DNA of 64,000 nucleotides from Flavobacteriia bacterium (GTDB lineage Bacteria; Bacteroidota; Bacteroidia; Flavobacteriales_D; Crocinitomicaceae): positions 1 to 64,000 of the forward strand of contig CANHQP010000016.1 of NCBI GenBank assembly GCA_947462925.1, written 5' to 3'. Shown one piece after another: positions 17,301-27,793 of the stretch. The notes beneath the pieces are model-generated. The model saw only the letters and a program-made list of their open reading frames with translations. It made no database searches and was not told the DNA's origin. Both the position numbers and the translations under genes were made by a program. Numbering within the stretch: the first letter of the stretch is position 1; each line of letters opens with the position of its first letter.

Positions 17301-20300
17301 CGGTTTTTCCACAGTTGCATCTTACGATCATACAAATACCCTATCAGGTGGAACTGTTTCTTGTTCGGTTAATCTTTCTGCATATTCTGGATATTCAACA
17401 GTTTATATTCGTTTCAATAAAACGACTGGATCGACTTCTCCATGGAGAATAGATAATATACAAGTTTATTGTTCGAATGTTGCGGATATTAATCTTCAAG
17501 GAAATTCAACAAATATTGTCTCTGCAGATGTTTCGCCAAGTACGGCAGACCATACAGATTTTGGAAACACATCAGTTTCAGGCGGAACCGTGGTACGAAC
17601 TTTTACGATTCAAAACACAGGTGCTGCAACTTTAAACTTGACAGGAAGTTCGCCTTACGTAGCCATTTCAGGTGCAAATGCCGCAGATTTTTCAATCACT
17701 ACAATTCCATCTTCAACGATTGCAGCAAGTTCAAGTTCTACTTTTCAAGTAACTTTTGATCCATCTGCAGTTGGCGCACGAACAGCGACTTTGACAATTG
17801 CAAATGACGATTCAGACGAAGGAACGTACACTTTCGCGATTCAAGGAACGGGAGTCAATTCCAATACTTCGGATATTATTGTGGAAACAGGTTTTACGTA
17901 CAATAGCAATATCAATTACGCCACTTACCAATCGGCAACGATTTCAACCACTGCGAATGGAATTGCAGTGATGGGAATTACAATCAGAGATGGAGGCGCA
18001 AGTGCTGATGCAGATGCTTTGGGAACTGAATTGAATTCCATTTCATTTACGGTTGCAAACATTGCGAATATTCGTTCAGCAGCATTGTTTCAAGGTTCTA
18101 CTTTGGTGGACAATACACCATCGATTGGCGGAGGAAATATTTCATTCTCAGGTTTGAGTGGCGCGAATGTGACCGCAAACGACAATGGTTCAAAAACCTT
18201 GACTTTGTATGTTACCTTTTTGACTGCTGTGACAGATAATCAACAATTGCAATTTACAGTAAACAGTGCGACATCTAATATCACAGGGTCATCTTTTGCG
18301 ACAGCCAATGCGGGTGCAGCAACTTCGAGCACAACAGCAGACAGAAATAGAATTGAAGTGACTGCTGATAGAATGATTTTCTCTCAACAACCAGTTTCAA
18401 CGAGTATCACGACAGTTTTGAGTCCAACACCAACAATCAGCTTTGTAGATGCCAACAACAATTTGGATTTCGACAATAACAGAACTGTTACATTGACGAC
18501 TTCAGGAATCGACATGACATCTTCTTCGCCTTATACTATTACAGCGACACACACAGGGATTTTAAGTTTGACAGGCGTTTCGTTTTCATCTGCCCAAACA
18601 GGAATAACCTTGACTGCCACCACAACAGGTTTGACTTTTTCGAATACTAGAATATCTGATCCATTCGATATTTCAGCGGTGATTATTCCTGCAAATGCAT
18701 ACAGAACAGCCTCTTCGGGAACTTGGCCAACTTCTGGCACAGCAACATGGGAAAGATATGTGAGTGGTGCATGGACAAGTTCAAGTGCACCAACTTCAGG
18801 GACTACAAATGCTTTGTATATCAGACACACGATAACTTCAAATGGTTCATTTGCGGCCAGTTCTCCGTATACAACGATGGTAGTAGAGAGTGGAGGAACA
18901 TTTAATGATGGTCACAATAGTACATTTGGTTCATTAACTGTTGAAAGTGGTGGCGTTTTTTCTGCGAATAATCCAGCGGTGGATATTCATTCAACAGGTA
19001 CTTTGACAGTTGAATCAGGTGGAAGATTTATCATTAATTCAGCTACCTTGAATCATGCTGATGGATTGTTTGATGGAACTGAAAACTTCAAATCGGGTTC
19101 GACGCTTGAGGTTAAAAACTATGACAACGATTCAGCACCTGGTGATGATGATTTAATTGATTCAAGAAGTGATATTTCAACCAATGCAGCAGGTTATTAT
19201 TTTGGAAATTTGATTGTGAATTTTACGCCCACAACTAAAGCTTTTACTTTGGTTGGCATTACCGGAACACATAAACTTTGTGCAAATGATTTAACTGTAA
19301 TCAACGGGACAGCTTCTTACAGTGTTTTATTGACCAATGTAAATGCAAGCGTAGAAATCGGTGGAAATATCGATGTGCAACAAAACAAATTTTCATTTGG
19401 AGCATTATCGTCGTCCAACGTGACACACACTGTCTTGGGGAATTTAAATGTTTCTGGTTCCTCTGCAATTGTAGATTTAAATCAAACTATTTCTGCCACA
19501 GCTTCAGTGACTGTAAATTTGAAAGGGAACTTTACAGGTACTCAAGGAAATTACAGAGCTACTGACGCAGGTTGTTCATTGCGATTCACTAACACAATTG
19601 ACCAATTGATAGATATAGCGCCAGCAGTTACTTTCAATTCTTTCGATATGTTTGTTGAAAGTGGTGCCAAAACGAAATTAAGCAACAATGACTTGATGAT
19701 TAACAATACATCTAGCTTCACAGTGCTGGACGGAGGAACGCATCATTTCAATTGGAGTTCATCAGATGTTCCATTGTTGATTAAACAACCAGCTTCGCCA
19801 ACAGGAACGAATATTTTTGCATCAAACCAAGGAAGTACATTGTACATTACATCAACTGCAGGTTTAGTGGAAAATACAGCTTTGGCTGGAAATGTGCAAT
19901 TGCCATCAAGTAACAAAACCTTCAACCAAACAGCTACATTCTGGTACATTGGAAAAGCAAATCAAGTTACTGGAGATGGATTGTCAGTTGGTTCAACAGG
20001 AAAAGTGGTATATGCAAATTTATTGAACAATAGTTTGACGCTTACATTGTCGAATGACATTGGGATTTCAAATTCAACAACGATTGAACCAACAGGAGGT
20101 CGATTGGAAATCCAAAAAGGAATTGTGATTGGAACAAATTCAGGCGATTTTTCTGGAACAGGAAGATTGGTAATGACAGATGGAGAATACAGAATTTCAA
20201 CAATCACTGGAACACCTTTGAGTTTGTATTTACCACAACTTTCAGGTTACGGAAGTTACTCATTGACTGGTGGAACGGTGCATTTGAATGGAAGTAGTGC

Positions 20301-22197
20301 GATTCAAATCTTGTCTGGGACGCCAACTTATTACAAATTGGCTTTCAGTGGCGCAAATACTTTAGGAACGGATTACAAAGGATTTAGCAGTGCAACAACT
20401 GTTACCAACAATGTGACTATTTCAGGAACACCAGTTGTGGACGCGGAAACCAATACTTTCAGTGGTGATGCAGGTTTGACTATGACAGGAGGAAGATTGA
20501 GAATGGCGAAATTGAGTGTTACATTACCACAATTGACGGGAGTTAACAATCCTTATGTTTTGACTGGTGGAACAGTTGAGTTATATGGAACGAGCGCTTC
20601 TCAAACACACAATATTCGTGGTACTTATGCGAGTTCTAATGTTTCTTATTTCAATGTTGAATTGAATGCAGCTGGCGCCAATACAGATGATAAAAATATC
20701 GGTGCCCAAGCAAGTTTTGCCGTAACAGGAACATTGAATGTCAATTCACCAGCTGTTTTCCAATTGGATGCAAACGATGTGGTGAGTGGTTCTGGAACAT
20801 TCAATGTGAACGCAGGTTCTACTTTGAAATATGGAAGTGCAAATGGTATTACTGCAAGTGCCACTTCAGGAAATGTGCGCACAACAACACGTTCATTTTT
20901 GTCAACTGCAAGTTATGGTTTTGTAGGAACAACGGCTCAAACTTCAGGTGATGGGTTGCCAGAAGCGATAGTTAATTTATATGTTCAACGCGGAAATTCT
21001 TCTGCAATCACAACTTTGACCAATTCGGTGATTGTGGGCAACACTTTGAAAATGATTCAAGGTCACGTAAATACTGCTGCAAACACTTTGGAATTAGGGA
21101 TTTCAACGGCACAGTTAGGAACGTTGGATTACACCACAGGCTACGTTTTGGGTAAAATGAAACGTTGGTTTAATTCTACCAATTCAGGAGATGCATCAGG
21201 CTTGTTCCCGATGGGAATTGATGAGAGTGGTTTGAAAAAACGTTTCGCGAAGGTAGAATACACTTCAGCTGCCAGCGCTGGAGGTCATTTGACTGTTGAA
21301 TTTATTGCAACCGCCATGGGAACCGCAGGATTGACAATTCCATCTGCAAGTACAGGAGGATTTGGATTTGACGTCGTGACGACAGAAAATCAAGGATATT
21401 GGAAAATTGACAATGAGTCAGGCAAATTGACTGATGGTGAATATACAATTTCCATTACAGGAGAAGGCTTTACTACGGTTAATAGTTTGGATGGAATCAC
21501 TTTATTGAAAAGAGTAGGAGGTGGCAATTGGACAACTCCAGGATCACATGTAGCAGCATCTGGTTCAACATCAATTCCAACGGTTACACGTTCAGGCGTT
21601 GTCGGTTGGTCGAACTTTGGTTTCGGAGGAAATTCTGCAAATCCATTGCCAGTTGAATTGATTGATTTTTCAGCGTTCTGCGACGATAAAACGAGTCACA
21701 TCAATTGGACAACCGCTTCAGAGAAAAATTCAGATTATTTTGAAGTAGAAGTTTCAACGGATTTGGTTTCGTGGTCTGAAGTTGCACAGATTAACGCTGC
21801 AGGAAATTCAAGCAGTAAAAGAGAATACAAGATTTCCGATAACCTATCGCGAGGCTTGAGATATTACCGTTTGGTTCAAGTTGATTTCGACGGAAAGCAA
21901 AGAATTTACGATCCAATCAGTTTGAATTGTGGCAATTCAGAATCTGTTTTCTTGATTTATCCAAATCCAACAAGCGGTGATTTTGTGGTGTCGATTCAAA
22001 ACGAAAAACTTTCAGGCGAAATCGCTGTGACTTTGAACACAGCCGATGGTAAATTGATTTCTACCAAAACAAGCAAAGCAACGACTGGTGTGCAATCTAT
22101 TTATTTTGAGAATAATCTTTTGCCTGCTGGGATTTATTTCGTGAACGTAAGCGACCAATTTGGGAATCAACTTTCAGGGAAAATTGTAGTTCGTTAA
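14344..22197 (+). CDS. Giant T9SS-exported multi-domain surface protein
   Basis: About 2,617 aa. It begins with a basic segment and a hydrophobic signal ending VVFGQ. In order by base position: a jelly-roll-like domain (14444-15050); two nearly identical 154-aa modules (15061-15984); a module beginning [11 protein letters not shown] (about 15990); YDG-type repeats with [10 protein letters not shown] and [10 protein letters not shown] (16316-16830); an Ig-like domain (16830-17070); a second jelly-roll-like domain; a choice-of-anchor D domain with [11 protein letters not shown] (17540-17860); long beta-rich, Ser/Thr/Gly-rich regions with parallel-helix-like repeats (18900-21100); and a type A Por sorting domain with [11 protein letters not shown] (from about 21950). 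It should be secreted by the type IX system and anchored at the cell surface or released. The next gene has a related sorting domain. Adhesin-like roles are an inference. Confidence 0.88.
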   Translation: MMIRSLSNKTTNFYRNFLFAFCVVFFVNVVFGQHSFTGIGAGSTYTQNFDAFRGTSATLPANWTVVTASYNATYPVLTSGAATPTVANASGNNCYAGRAAAASSDYSIVQKQATSGSTTFTLSTSNGTGATINGFVITWNVEQFSSAGRASTVNFSYSLNGGAFVTTGITGTTLFTGTTGSSTTFSVVQTARSITITGLSLAAAGTADFRISVANGSGSGSNAHIGIDDFTVYPTASTPSITLADNGTQIAAANVNEGTTTHVLHKSSLAVITANASLTGMTCTTAGGYDAADITNLKVRYSADATLDGADATLSTLSSPGTAGSKTFPSFTAQTINSGSTGYIFITADIANSSSSGGNTINVNALATTDFTFASGAKSGSTTAGGTQTIVGPSITLADNGTQIAAANVTEGTSTHVLHKSSLAVTTLNASLTGLTCTTAGGYDAVDITNLKVRYSADATLDGADATLSTLSSPGAAGSKTFPSFTAQTINSGSTGYIFITADIASSSSAGGNTINVNALAATDFTFASGNKSGSTSAGGTQTIVPIVIPTISSSGTLSGLSTTYGTASSNTTFSVSGSALTNDIVVTPPSGFQVSLSAGSGFGTSLTLTQTAGVVSSTTIYVRLAATTNAGTYSGNIVLSSTGASNVNVATVSSTVNPATLTITGLSASNKTYDGNTTVSVSGTAAFSGLQNGDSFTPSGSLTWAFPSANVGLQTLTRTGSILAPNSNYTVTQPSLTATITAKALTITSATGSNKVFDNTTTATFTGTLTGVVSPDVVTFTGSGTFATATAGTGIAITSTSTLGGAGAGNYTLTQPTGITANITQASQTITFSSLLDKNVGDASFNLTATASSGLTVTYTSSNPAVATVSGNTVTIVGAGTTVITASQSGNVNYAAASDVNQNQVVLNGPCVSEDFTSAAQPSGWINSGSGISYTSNYIDMSVNTGTVTTVAIANPASLAFYLSRTTNTTAKNLNVEISTTSQSSGFSTVASYDHTNTLSGGTVSCSVNLSAYSGYSTVYIRFNKTTGSTSPWRIDNIQVYCSNVADINLQGNSTNIVSADVSPSTADHTDFGNTSVSGGTVVRTFTIQNTGAATLNLTGSSPYVAISGANAADFSITTIPSSTIAASSSSTFQVTFDPSAVGARTATLTIANDDSDEGTYTFAIQGTGVNSNTSDIIVETGFTYNSNINYATYQSATISTTANGIAVMGITIRDGGASADADALGTELNSISFTVANIANIRSAALFQGSTLVDNTPSIGGGNISFSGLSGANVTANDNGSKTLTLYVTFLTAVTDNQQLQFTVNSATSNITGSSFATANAGAATSSTTADRNRIEVTADRMIFSQQPVSTSITTVLSPTPTISFVDANNNLDFDNNRTVTLTTSGIDMTSSSPYTITATHTGILSLTGVSFSSAQTGITLTATTTGLTFSNTRISDPFDISAVIIPANAYRTASSGTWPTSGTATWERYVSGAWTSSSAPTSGTTNALYIRHTITSNGSFAASSPYTTMVVESGGTFNDGHNSTFGSLTVESGGVFSANNPAVDIHSTGTLTVESGGRFIINSATLNHADGLFDGTENFKSGSTLEVKNYDNDSAPGDDDLIDSRSDISTNAAGYYFGNLIVNFTPTTKAFTLVGITGTHKLCANDLTVINGTASYSVLLTNVNASVEIGGNIDVQQNKFSFGALSSSNVTHTVLGNLNVSGSSAIVDLNQTISATASVTVNLKGNFTGTQGNYRATDAGCSLRFTNTIDQLIDIAPAVTFNSFDMFVESGAKTKLSNNDLMINNTSSFTVLDGGTHHFNWSSSDVPLLIKQPASPTGTNIFASNQGSTLYITSTAGLVENTALAGNVQLPSSNKTFNQTATFWYIGKANQVTGDGLSVGSTGKVVYANLLNNSLTLTLSNDIGISNSTTIEPTGGRLEIQKGIVIGTNSGDFSGTGRLVMTDGEYRISTITGTPLSLYLPQLSGYGSYSLTGGTVHLNGSSAIQILSGTPTYYKLAFSGANTLGTDYKGFSSATTVTNNVTISGTPVVDAETNTFSGDAGLTMTGGRLRMAKLSVTLPQLTGVNNPYVLTGGTVELYGTSASQTHNIRGTYASSNVSYFNVELNAAGANTDDKNIGAQASFAVTGTLNVNSPAVFQLDANDVVSGSGTFNVNAGSTLKYGSANGITASATSGNVRTTTRSFLSTASYGFVGTTAQTSGDGLPEAIVNLYVQRGNSSAITTLTNSVIVGNTLKMIQGHVNTAANTLELGISTAQLGTLDYTTGYVLGKMKRWFNSTNSGDASGLFPMGIDESGLKKRFAKVEYTSAASAGGHLTVEFIATAMGTAGLTIPSASTGGFGFDVVTTENQGYWKIDNESGKLTDGEYTISITGEGFTTVNSLDGITLLKRVGGGNWTTPGSHVAASGSTSIPTVTRSGVVGWSNFGFGGNSANPLPVELIDFSAFCDDKTSHINWTTASEKNSDYFEVEVSTDLVSWSEVAQINAAGNSSSKREYKISDNLSRGLRYYRLVQVDFDGKQRIYDPISLNCGNSESVFLIYPNPTSGDFVVSIQNEKLSGEIAVTLNTADGKLISTKTSKATTGVQSIYFENNLLPAGIYFVNVSDQFGNQLSGKIVVR
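15061..15984 (+). repeat. Two near-identical 462-bp coding repeats
   Basis: The copy starting at 15061 recurs at 15523, exactly 462 bp (154 codons) on. Both encode [30 protein letters not shown] and [18 protein letters not shown] with few differences, many of them silent. This indicates a recent in-frame duplication inside the giant surface protein. Confidence 0.9.
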
Positions 22198-22257
22198 TTT
22201 GCAGATGTAAATTAAATAATTAGCGCATTTTTTTTTTACTTAGTCATTTATTTGTCA

Positions 22258-22265
22258 TACATTTG
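22258..22265 (+). promoter_or_regulatory. -7 element before the second T9SS protein gene
   Basis: TACATTTG matches TAnnTTTG, 30 bp before the ATG at 22296. No -33 TTTG at the right distance was seen. Confidence 0.5.
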
Positions 22266-22295
22266 AGTATCTGAAACTACAAGAACTACTCAAAA

Positions 22296-25200
22296 ATGAT
22301 CAAATTTATTCCCCTTGGAAAGTACGTTGCACTGTTGATTGGGGCATTTCTTGCTGGATTTAATTCATCTATTGCGCAAACTTATGTAACCATCGGAGGT
22401 AACGATTTGTCCTCAGCTTCAACACCCGTTAACAGAAGTTGGAATGCAACTCCCACATTGGTTTCTAATTACAACTGTGCTGAAATCTTGTACACCAATT
22501 CAGAATTGAATATTCCTGCAGGCAACGTCAGTATTGATAAATTGGCTTTCAATAAAACAGGTGGAAGTACTTCGAATTCATATCAATACAACACTACGAA
22601 TGTTTCTATTTACATGAAAACAGTCAGTTCAACTTCACTGGCGAATAGCACATATGACTTGGGTTCTTATACGTTAGTTTGGTCAGGAAATTTTCCTTCA
22701 GGTGGGGCTTTTGGTTTCAAAGAAGTTAACTTTTCAACAATCTTTCAATATCCAAACGGGGCAAACGATCATTTATCAATTCTTGTTTTAAACAATAGCG
22801 GAATTGTTCCAATTAATAACACTACTGATCGTCCCGAATGGGCATGCAACACAGTCAATGGTTCTGATATAAAATCGCGATTCAATTCAAGTTTTGTTTC
22901 GCTGCCAACTTTCGGAAATTCTTCAACCACTAGGCCACAAATTAAGTTGCGCTATTCCATTTGCTCGGCACCTCCAGCAATATTAGGGCCCATTCTCGGA
23001 AATTCAAATTCAATTTGTGCAGGCGGAGGTGATGACTATTGGGTTTACAATCCTGAAGTTGGTGTAACTTACACTTGGTCTTACTCAGGAAATGCAACCA
23101 TTACAGATAATGGAAATGCCACGACCATTGGTGCAGGAAGTGCTATCCAATTGACGAATGTCACAACTGCAGGTGTGTTGACTGTTACACCCTCTAATTA
23201 TTGTGGAACAAGTCCTGCACAAACTATAAATATTGATGTGATTCCAGTTACTAATTTGACACCGCCATCGTATGCTCCAATTTGCGAAGGACAACCTGTG
23301 CCCCCTGGTTGTCCCGTTGCTGCATATGTTGGCAATTACTCCCCTGCTCTGAGTAACACAATGACTACGACTTATACATTCACCCCTGCCCCAGGCTATT
23401 ATGGTCAGTGTGCTACCGGGTATAGCGTAACACTTGTGGTCATTCCAAATGTAACTCCTACTTTCTTGCAAGTTCCTCCAATTTGTTCAGGTCAAACAAT
23501 TGCTCCATTGCCAACCACTTCAGATAATGGAATTACTGGTTCATGGTTGCCTGCAATAAACAATACAGCTACAACCACTTATACTTTTACGCCAAATTCG
23601 GGACAATGCGCTTACCCAACAACAATGACAATAGTTGTAAATTCGCTCCCATCAATTCCAACAGTTACCGCAAATGGATCTTTGACATTTTGTGAAGGAG
23701 GAAATGTTGTTTTGACTTCTTCAGAATCAATAGGAAATTTATGGTCAACTGGTGAAACAACCCAATCAATCACAGTCAATACTTCAGGCGATTATTTTGT
23801 CACTGTTAGTAATCTAAATGGTTGTTCAAGCAATTCATTGCCAACCACAGTGACTGTTAATCCAAATCCAACAATTCCAATTATCACCCCAAATGGATCT
23901 TTGATATTTTGTGATGGAGAAAATGTAGTTTTAACTTCTTCGGAAGCGACTGGAAATTCATGGTCAAATGGAGCTTCCACACAATCAATAACGGTAAATT
24001 CTACTGGGAATTATTCAGTAACCTATACTGATGTGTTTGGTTGTTCGGCAACTTCATTGCCTATTACCGTTACAGTGAATCCAATTGTTACTCCTTTGTT
24101 TACTCCTGTTTCATCAATTTGTGCTGGCGGTGCATTGGCTCCGTTAACAAATCCTTCTAACAATGGAATAACCGGTTCTTGGTCACCTATGTTAATTAAT
24201 AATAATACAACTACAATATATGTATTTACTCCTGATGTAGGATTTTGCGCAACGGTTCAAACATTGACGGTTGTTGTGAATCCACTTCCAACAACTCCAA
24301 CAATTTCAGCAAGTGGTTCTTTGACATTTTGCGAAGGAGGAAATGTAGTTTTAACTTCTTCAGAACCAACAGGTAATTTATGGTCAACTGGTGAAACAAC
24401 CCAATCAATCACAGTCAATACTTCAGGCGATTATTTTGTCACTGTTAGTAATCTAAATGGTTGTTCAGCCAATTCATTGCCAACCACGGTTATTGTCAAT
24501 CCAAATCCTGCCATTCCAACAATCTCTGCAAATGGTCCTTTGACATTTTGTGATGGAGGAAATGTTGTTTTGACTTCTTCCGAATCGAATGGAAATTTAT
24601 GGTCAAATGGTACTTCCTCACAAGTAATATCGGTTAATTTTGCTGGGAGTTATTCAGTAACATTTACAGATGTCAATGGATGCAGCGCGACTTCTGCTCC
24701 AATAACTGTTACAGTTTATCCACTTCCAGCAGCTCCAACAATTTCAGCAAATGGATCATTGACTTTTTGCGAAGGAGGAAATGTTGTTTTAAATTCTTCA
24801 GAAGCAAATGGAATTCTGTGGTCAAATGGAAGTGCTTTCCAGTCATTAACTATATATTCATCAGGTGATTATAGTGTTGAGTATACAGATGTAAATGGAT
24901 GTAGTGCTACTTCATTGCCAACTACTGTGACAGTTAATTCAACCCCAATAACTCCAACAATATCTGCAAATGGACCAATCACTTTTTGCGCTGGTGAAAG
25001 TGTTGTGTTGACATCATCAGAATCGAATGGGAATTTATGGTCAAATGGAAGTTCTGCGCAATCAATTACAGTCAATTCATCAGGAATTTATGCTGTTTCT
25101 TTTACAGATGTAAACGGATGTATTGCGAATTCATCGCTAATTCCTGTAATTGTTAATTCAGTGCCAGCTATGAATGTTTCCATGCTGACAAATGACACAA

Positions 25201-25646
25201 TCACGGCATTCCCTATTGGTCAAAACTATCAATGGATCAATTGTGCCAATGATTTACCAATTACTGGAGCAAACGACGCTAATTATGGGGTAGAAGTAAA
25301 TGGCGATTACGCCGTAATTGTTACAAATTCAGACGGTTGTGTTGATACTTCTTATTGTGTAGCTGTTAATCTGCCATTGTTGGATCCAGATGCTGGCTTA
25401 ATTATTTATCCAAATCCAACGACCGGAAATTTTTCAGTTTCAATCAATACAGATCAATTTGTTGATGTCATTGAAATCAGTTTTCTGAATAGTGTAGGTA
25501 ACATCATTTCAACACAAACTGCGCAAGCCGCTTCAGGAGTTCAAATAATCAATTTTGCCAACAACCAACTCCAAGCTGGCCTTTACCTTATTGTTGTTTC
25601 AGACCAAAACGGAAATCAACTAACTGGAAATGTTTTAATTCAATAA
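22296..25646 (+). CDS. T9SS-exported protein with Ig-like repeat modules
   Basis: A 1,116-aa protein with an N-terminal signal (hydrophobic stretch ending NSSIAQ). After a beta-rich N-terminal domain it has two module types. Six copies of a module of about 72 aa carry GSLTFCEGGNVVLTSSE and a later DVNGCSATS. Two or three copies of a second module carry ICSGQTIAPLPTTS and TTTYTFTP; these belong to the same family as the repeats in the giant gene at 57.8 kb. The C-terminus is a type A sorting domain (IIYPNPTTGNF, then DQNGNQLTGNVLIQ), closely similar to that of the preceding gene, so both are likely cargo of the type IX secretion system. It lies about 100 bp after that gene and is followed by a terminator. 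Function is probably surface adhesion or matrix, by inference. Confidence 0.87.
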   Translation: MIKFIPLGKYVALLIGAFLAGFNSSIAQTYVTIGGNDLSSASTPVNRSWNATPTLVSNYNCAEILYTNSELNIPAGNVSIDKLAFNKTGGSTSNSYQYNTTNVSIYMKTVSSTSLANSTYDLGSYTLVWSGNFPSGGAFGFKEVNFSTIFQYPNGANDHLSILVLNNSGIVPINNTTDRPEWACNTVNGSDIKSRFNSSFVSLPTFGNSSTTRPQIKLRYSICSAPPAILGPILGNSNSICAGGGDDYWVYNPEVGVTYTWSYSGNATITDNGNATTIGAGSAIQLTNVTTAGVLTVTPSNYCGTSPAQTINIDVIPVTNLTPPSYAPICEGQPVPPGCPVAAYVGNYSPALSNTMTTTYTFTPAPGYYGQCATGYSVTLVVIPNVTPTFLQVPPICSGQTIAPLPTTSDNGITGSWLPAINNTATTTYTFTPNSGQCAYPTTMTIVVNSLPSIPTVTANGSLTFCEGGNVVLTSSESIGNLWSTGETTQSITVNTSGDYFVTVSNLNGCSSNSLPTTVTVNPNPTIPIITPNGSLIFCDGENVVLTSSEATGNSWSNGASTQSITVNSTGNYSVTYTDVFGCSATSLPITVTVNPIVTPLFTPVSSICAGGALAPLTNPSNNGITGSWSPMLINNNTTTIYVFTPDVGFCATVQTLTVVVNPLPTTPTISASGSLTFCEGGNVVLTSSEPTGNLWSTGETTQSITVNTSGDYFVTVSNLNGCSANSLPTTVIVNPNPAIPTISANGPLTFCDGGNVVLTSSESNGNLWSNGTSSQVISVNFAGSYSVTFTDVNGCSATSAPITVTVYPLPAAPTISANGSLTFCEGGNVVLNSSEANGILWSNGSAFQSLTIYSSGDYSVEYTDVNGCSATSLPTTVTVNSTPITPTISANGPITFCAGESVVLTSSESNGNLWSNGSSAQSITVNSSGIYAVSFTDVNGCIANSSLIPVIVNSVPAMNVSMLTNDTITAFPIGQNYQWINCANDLPITGANDANYGVEVNGDYAVIVTNSDGCVDTSYCVAVNLPLLDPDAGLIIYPNPTTGNFSVSINTDQFVDVIEISFLNSVGNIISTQTAQAASGVQIINFANNQLQAGLYLIVVSDQNGNQLTGNVLIQ
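23694..24490 (+). repeat. Near-identical coding repeat offset by 639 bp
   Basis: About 160 bp starting at 23694 recur almost unchanged from 24333, an offset of 639 bp (213 codons), which equals two Ig-like modules plus one ICSG-type module. This is a higher-order in-frame duplication within the T9SS protein gene. Confidence 0.8.
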
Positions 25647-25689
25647 AAATTAAATAGAAAAAATAAGTTCTTATTTTCGAGAAATAGTA

Positions 25690-25718
25690 AAGGCTGTCGC
25701 ATGAGTGACAGCCTTTTT
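25690..25718 (+). terminator. Intrinsic terminator after the second T9SS protein gene
   Basis: Perfect 9-bp stem AAGGCTGTC / GACAGCCTT (25690-25698 with 25707-25715), 8-nt loop, then a short T run. It may also serve the convergent PLP-enzyme gene. Confidence 0.85.
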
Positions 25719-25745
25719 GTTGTAAATTAACTTATGATGAGGTAA

Positions 25746-27002
25746 TTAAATTTCCTCCAACGCTTGCGCAATATCCGCAATAATATCTCCATGAAATTCA
25801 ACTCCAACGGAAACGCGAACCAATTTTTCAGTAATGTGCATCGCTTGTTTGTCAGCGATTGGAACATCAGCGTGAGTCATCGTTTGTGGATGCTCGGCCA
25901 AACTTTCGGTTCCACCCAAACTAACTGCCAATTTGATCAATTTCAAATTGTCTAAAAATGCAAATGCTTCTTTTTCGCCACCTTTCACATCGAATGCAAT
26001 CATCGCACCAGCGGATAAATATTGTTTGTGGTAAATCGCTTTCTCCACTTCAGTTCCAACTTCGTCGATAAATCCTAAGAAGTAAACTTTTTCCACTTTT
26101 GGATGATTGCGCAAATACTTGGCAACTTCCACAGCGTTTGTCGCTTGTTGATCCATACGCACTTTCAATGTTTCCAAACTACGCATCAATAACCAACCAG
26201 TCCAAGGTCCAGCCATGTTTCCAAGGAAAGTTCTCAATCCTTTGATTCTTCCCATCAAGGCTTTTGAACCCAAGCAAGCACCTGCGATAACGTCTGAATG
26301 TCCGCCAATGTATTTGGTTGCAGAATATAAAACCAAATCAGCACCGTGTTTCAAGGGATGTTGCCAAATCGGGCCCATGTAAGTGTTGTCAACTGATAAA
26401 ATGATTTCGCGATCTGGCTGTGCAAAGTGTTGTTTGATTTCAGCACACATTTCTATGTCAATCAACGCATTGGTAGGATTTGCAGGTGTTTCAATGTGAA
26501 TCATGGCCAATTTATGTCCCAATCCGCTTGCTTCAATTTTCGCAATGATTTCTTCTTTCGATTCAGTTGCCAAAAAACCGATAGACTGAATCTGCATTTT
26601 TTTCAAAAAATGATTGATGAAATGATCCGTTCCGCCATAAACTGGACGAGAATAAAGTAATAAATCTCCTGGAGACATGAATTCCATCATCGCGGTTGAA
26701 ATGGCTGACATTCCACTTTCGAAAACAGCGCAATCTTCCGCGCCGTCCCACAAACACAGCCGATTTTCTAAAATCTCCAAATCTGGATTATTCAAGCGGC
26801 TGTAGATCAATCCCATCACTTCGTCTTTGCCTTGTTCTCTCAAACCATAAGCAACTTCGAAGAAATTTTTTCCTTCTTGAGCAGTTTGAAATACAAATGT
26901 CGAAGTTTGAAAAATCGGACATTTCAAAGCTCCTTCAGACAAAGCAGGTTTGTAACCATAACTCATCATCAAACTTTCGGGGCGCATGTTTTTTGGATCC
27001 AT
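25746..27002 (-). CDS. Trans-sulfuration PLP enzyme (cystathionine gamma-synthase family)
   Basis: A 418-aa Cys/Met-metabolism PLP enzyme. The PLP lysine is Lys230 in SATKYIGGHSDV. Other family motifs are RLNNPDLEILENRL, FESGMSAIS and ETPANPT. At the position where methionine gamma-lyases usually have a catalytic Cys (YGCT), this protein has VYGGT at 121-125, so a synthase or beta/gamma-lyase role is as likely as methionine gamma-lyase. The insert MSYGYKPALSEGA near the N-terminus marks a widespread bacterial subfamily of about 420 aa. It is divergent from an Lrp/AsnC regulator gene, which suggests amino-acid-responsive control. The exact reaction is not settled by the sequence. Confidence 0.85.
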   Translation of the reverse strand: MDPKNMRPESLMMSYGYKPALSEGALKCPIFQTSTFVFQTAQEGKNFFEVAYGLREQGKDEVMGLIYSRLNNPDLEILENRLCLWDGAEDCAVFESGMSAISTAMMEFMSPGDLLLYSRPVYGGTDHFINHFLKKMQIQSIGFLATESKEEIIAKIEASGLGHKLAMIHIETPANPTNALIDIEMCAEIKQHFAQPDREIILSVDNTYMGPIWQHPLKHGADLVLYSATKYIGGHSDVIAGACLGSKALMGRIKGLRTFLGNMAGPWTGWLLMRSLETLKVRMDQQATNAVEVAKYLRNHPKVEKVYFLGFIDEVGTEVEKAIYHKQYLSAGAMIAFDVKGGEKEAFAFLDNLKLIKLAVSLGGTESLAEHPQTMTHADVPIADKQAMHITEKLVRVSVGVEFHGDIIADIAQALEEI

Positions 27003-27099
27003 TGTATTATCTTTAAATTTGAAACAATATAGAAAATAAATCTATAGAAAGTTAATTGAAAGAAAATAGAGCTTTATTTTTAAATTTATAAAGAATATT

Positions 27100-27107
27100 T
27101 ATCTTTG
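27100..27107 (+). promoter_or_regulatory. -7 element for the Lrp/AsnC regulator gene
   Basis: TATCTTTG matches TAnnTTTG, 17 bp before the ATG at 27125, in the 122-bp divergent gap shared with the PLP-enzyme gene. Regulator binding sites are expected in this AT-rich gap but none is obvious by eye. Confidence 0.55.
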
Positions 27108-27124
27108 AAATTCAATTTTGAGTG

Positions 27125-27601
27125 ATGGAAAAAGAAAATTATTCGCCGGAGTATCAATTGGATCAGATTGATGAACAGATTTTGGCTTTGCTAGTTGAAA
27201 ATGCCAAATTAGGCTCAAAAGAAATTGCAGCACAAGTTGGATTGACTGTAACGCCCACTTATGAGCGCATCCGACGCCTTGAGAAACGCGGATTTATCAA
27301 AAGTTACAAAGCGGTCTTGGACAAAAAGAAATTAGGTAAAAATTTAACGGTTTTGTGCAATGTTCAGCTTAAATCACATGCTGCGGAATTGTTAGAATCT
27401 TTTGAATCGCAAGTTATTGAACTACAAGAAGTCACAAGTTGCTATCACATTGCAGGAAATTTTGATTACTTGTTAATAATTGAAATTGAAGACATGGACG
27501 AATATGCTGAATTTTTGAAAGGAAAATTGGCTTCGATTCCCCATATTGCGACCGTTCAAAGTTCATTTGTGATGCGCGCTTTGAAAGAAACTGGATTTTA
27601 A
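27125..27601 (+). CDS. Lrp/AsnC family transcriptional regulator
   Basis: A protein of about 158 aa. The N-terminal helix-turn-helix is readable as LDQIDEQILALL, GSKEIAAQVGLTVT and ERIRRLEKRG. The C-terminal half is the alpha/beta effector-binding (RAM) domain with VTSCYHIAGNFDYLL, the usual VxxCxxxTGxxDyll-type motif. Start set at the ATG at 27125, not the GTG one codon earlier. It is divergent from the trans-sulfuration enzyme gene; this pairing resembles MdeR-type regulators next to methionine gamma-lyase genes, so it probably controls its neighbour in response to a sulfur amino acid. That last point is inference. Confidence 0.92.
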   Translation: MEKENYSPEYQLDQIDEQILALLVENAKLGSKEIAAQVGLTVTPTYERIRRLEKRGFIKSYKAVLDKKKLGKNLTVLCNVQLKSHAAELLESFESQVIELQEVTSCYHIAGNFDYLLIIEIEDMDEYAEFLKGKLASIPHIATVQSSFVMRALKETGF

Positions 27602-27793
27602 TGATGATCGAGAAGCTATATCTCACTAGAAAATTAATTGATAAACCGGTCATGGATTTGGTTTCTTTTTATTTTGTAAAAGGCACACTTTAATCAATGA
27701 TTAGGCAAATAAGAGATGATTATTTCCGATTAACCAACTTATGTGTATATTCAACGTCTATAATTAACTAGAAAATTAAAATAGACATTTCAC

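Noticed and set aside
15831-20882. Minus-strand frames of 67-99 aa inside the large T9SS gene
   Set aside because: Low-complexity Val/Pro-rich shadows of the plus-strand Thr/Gly-rich protein.
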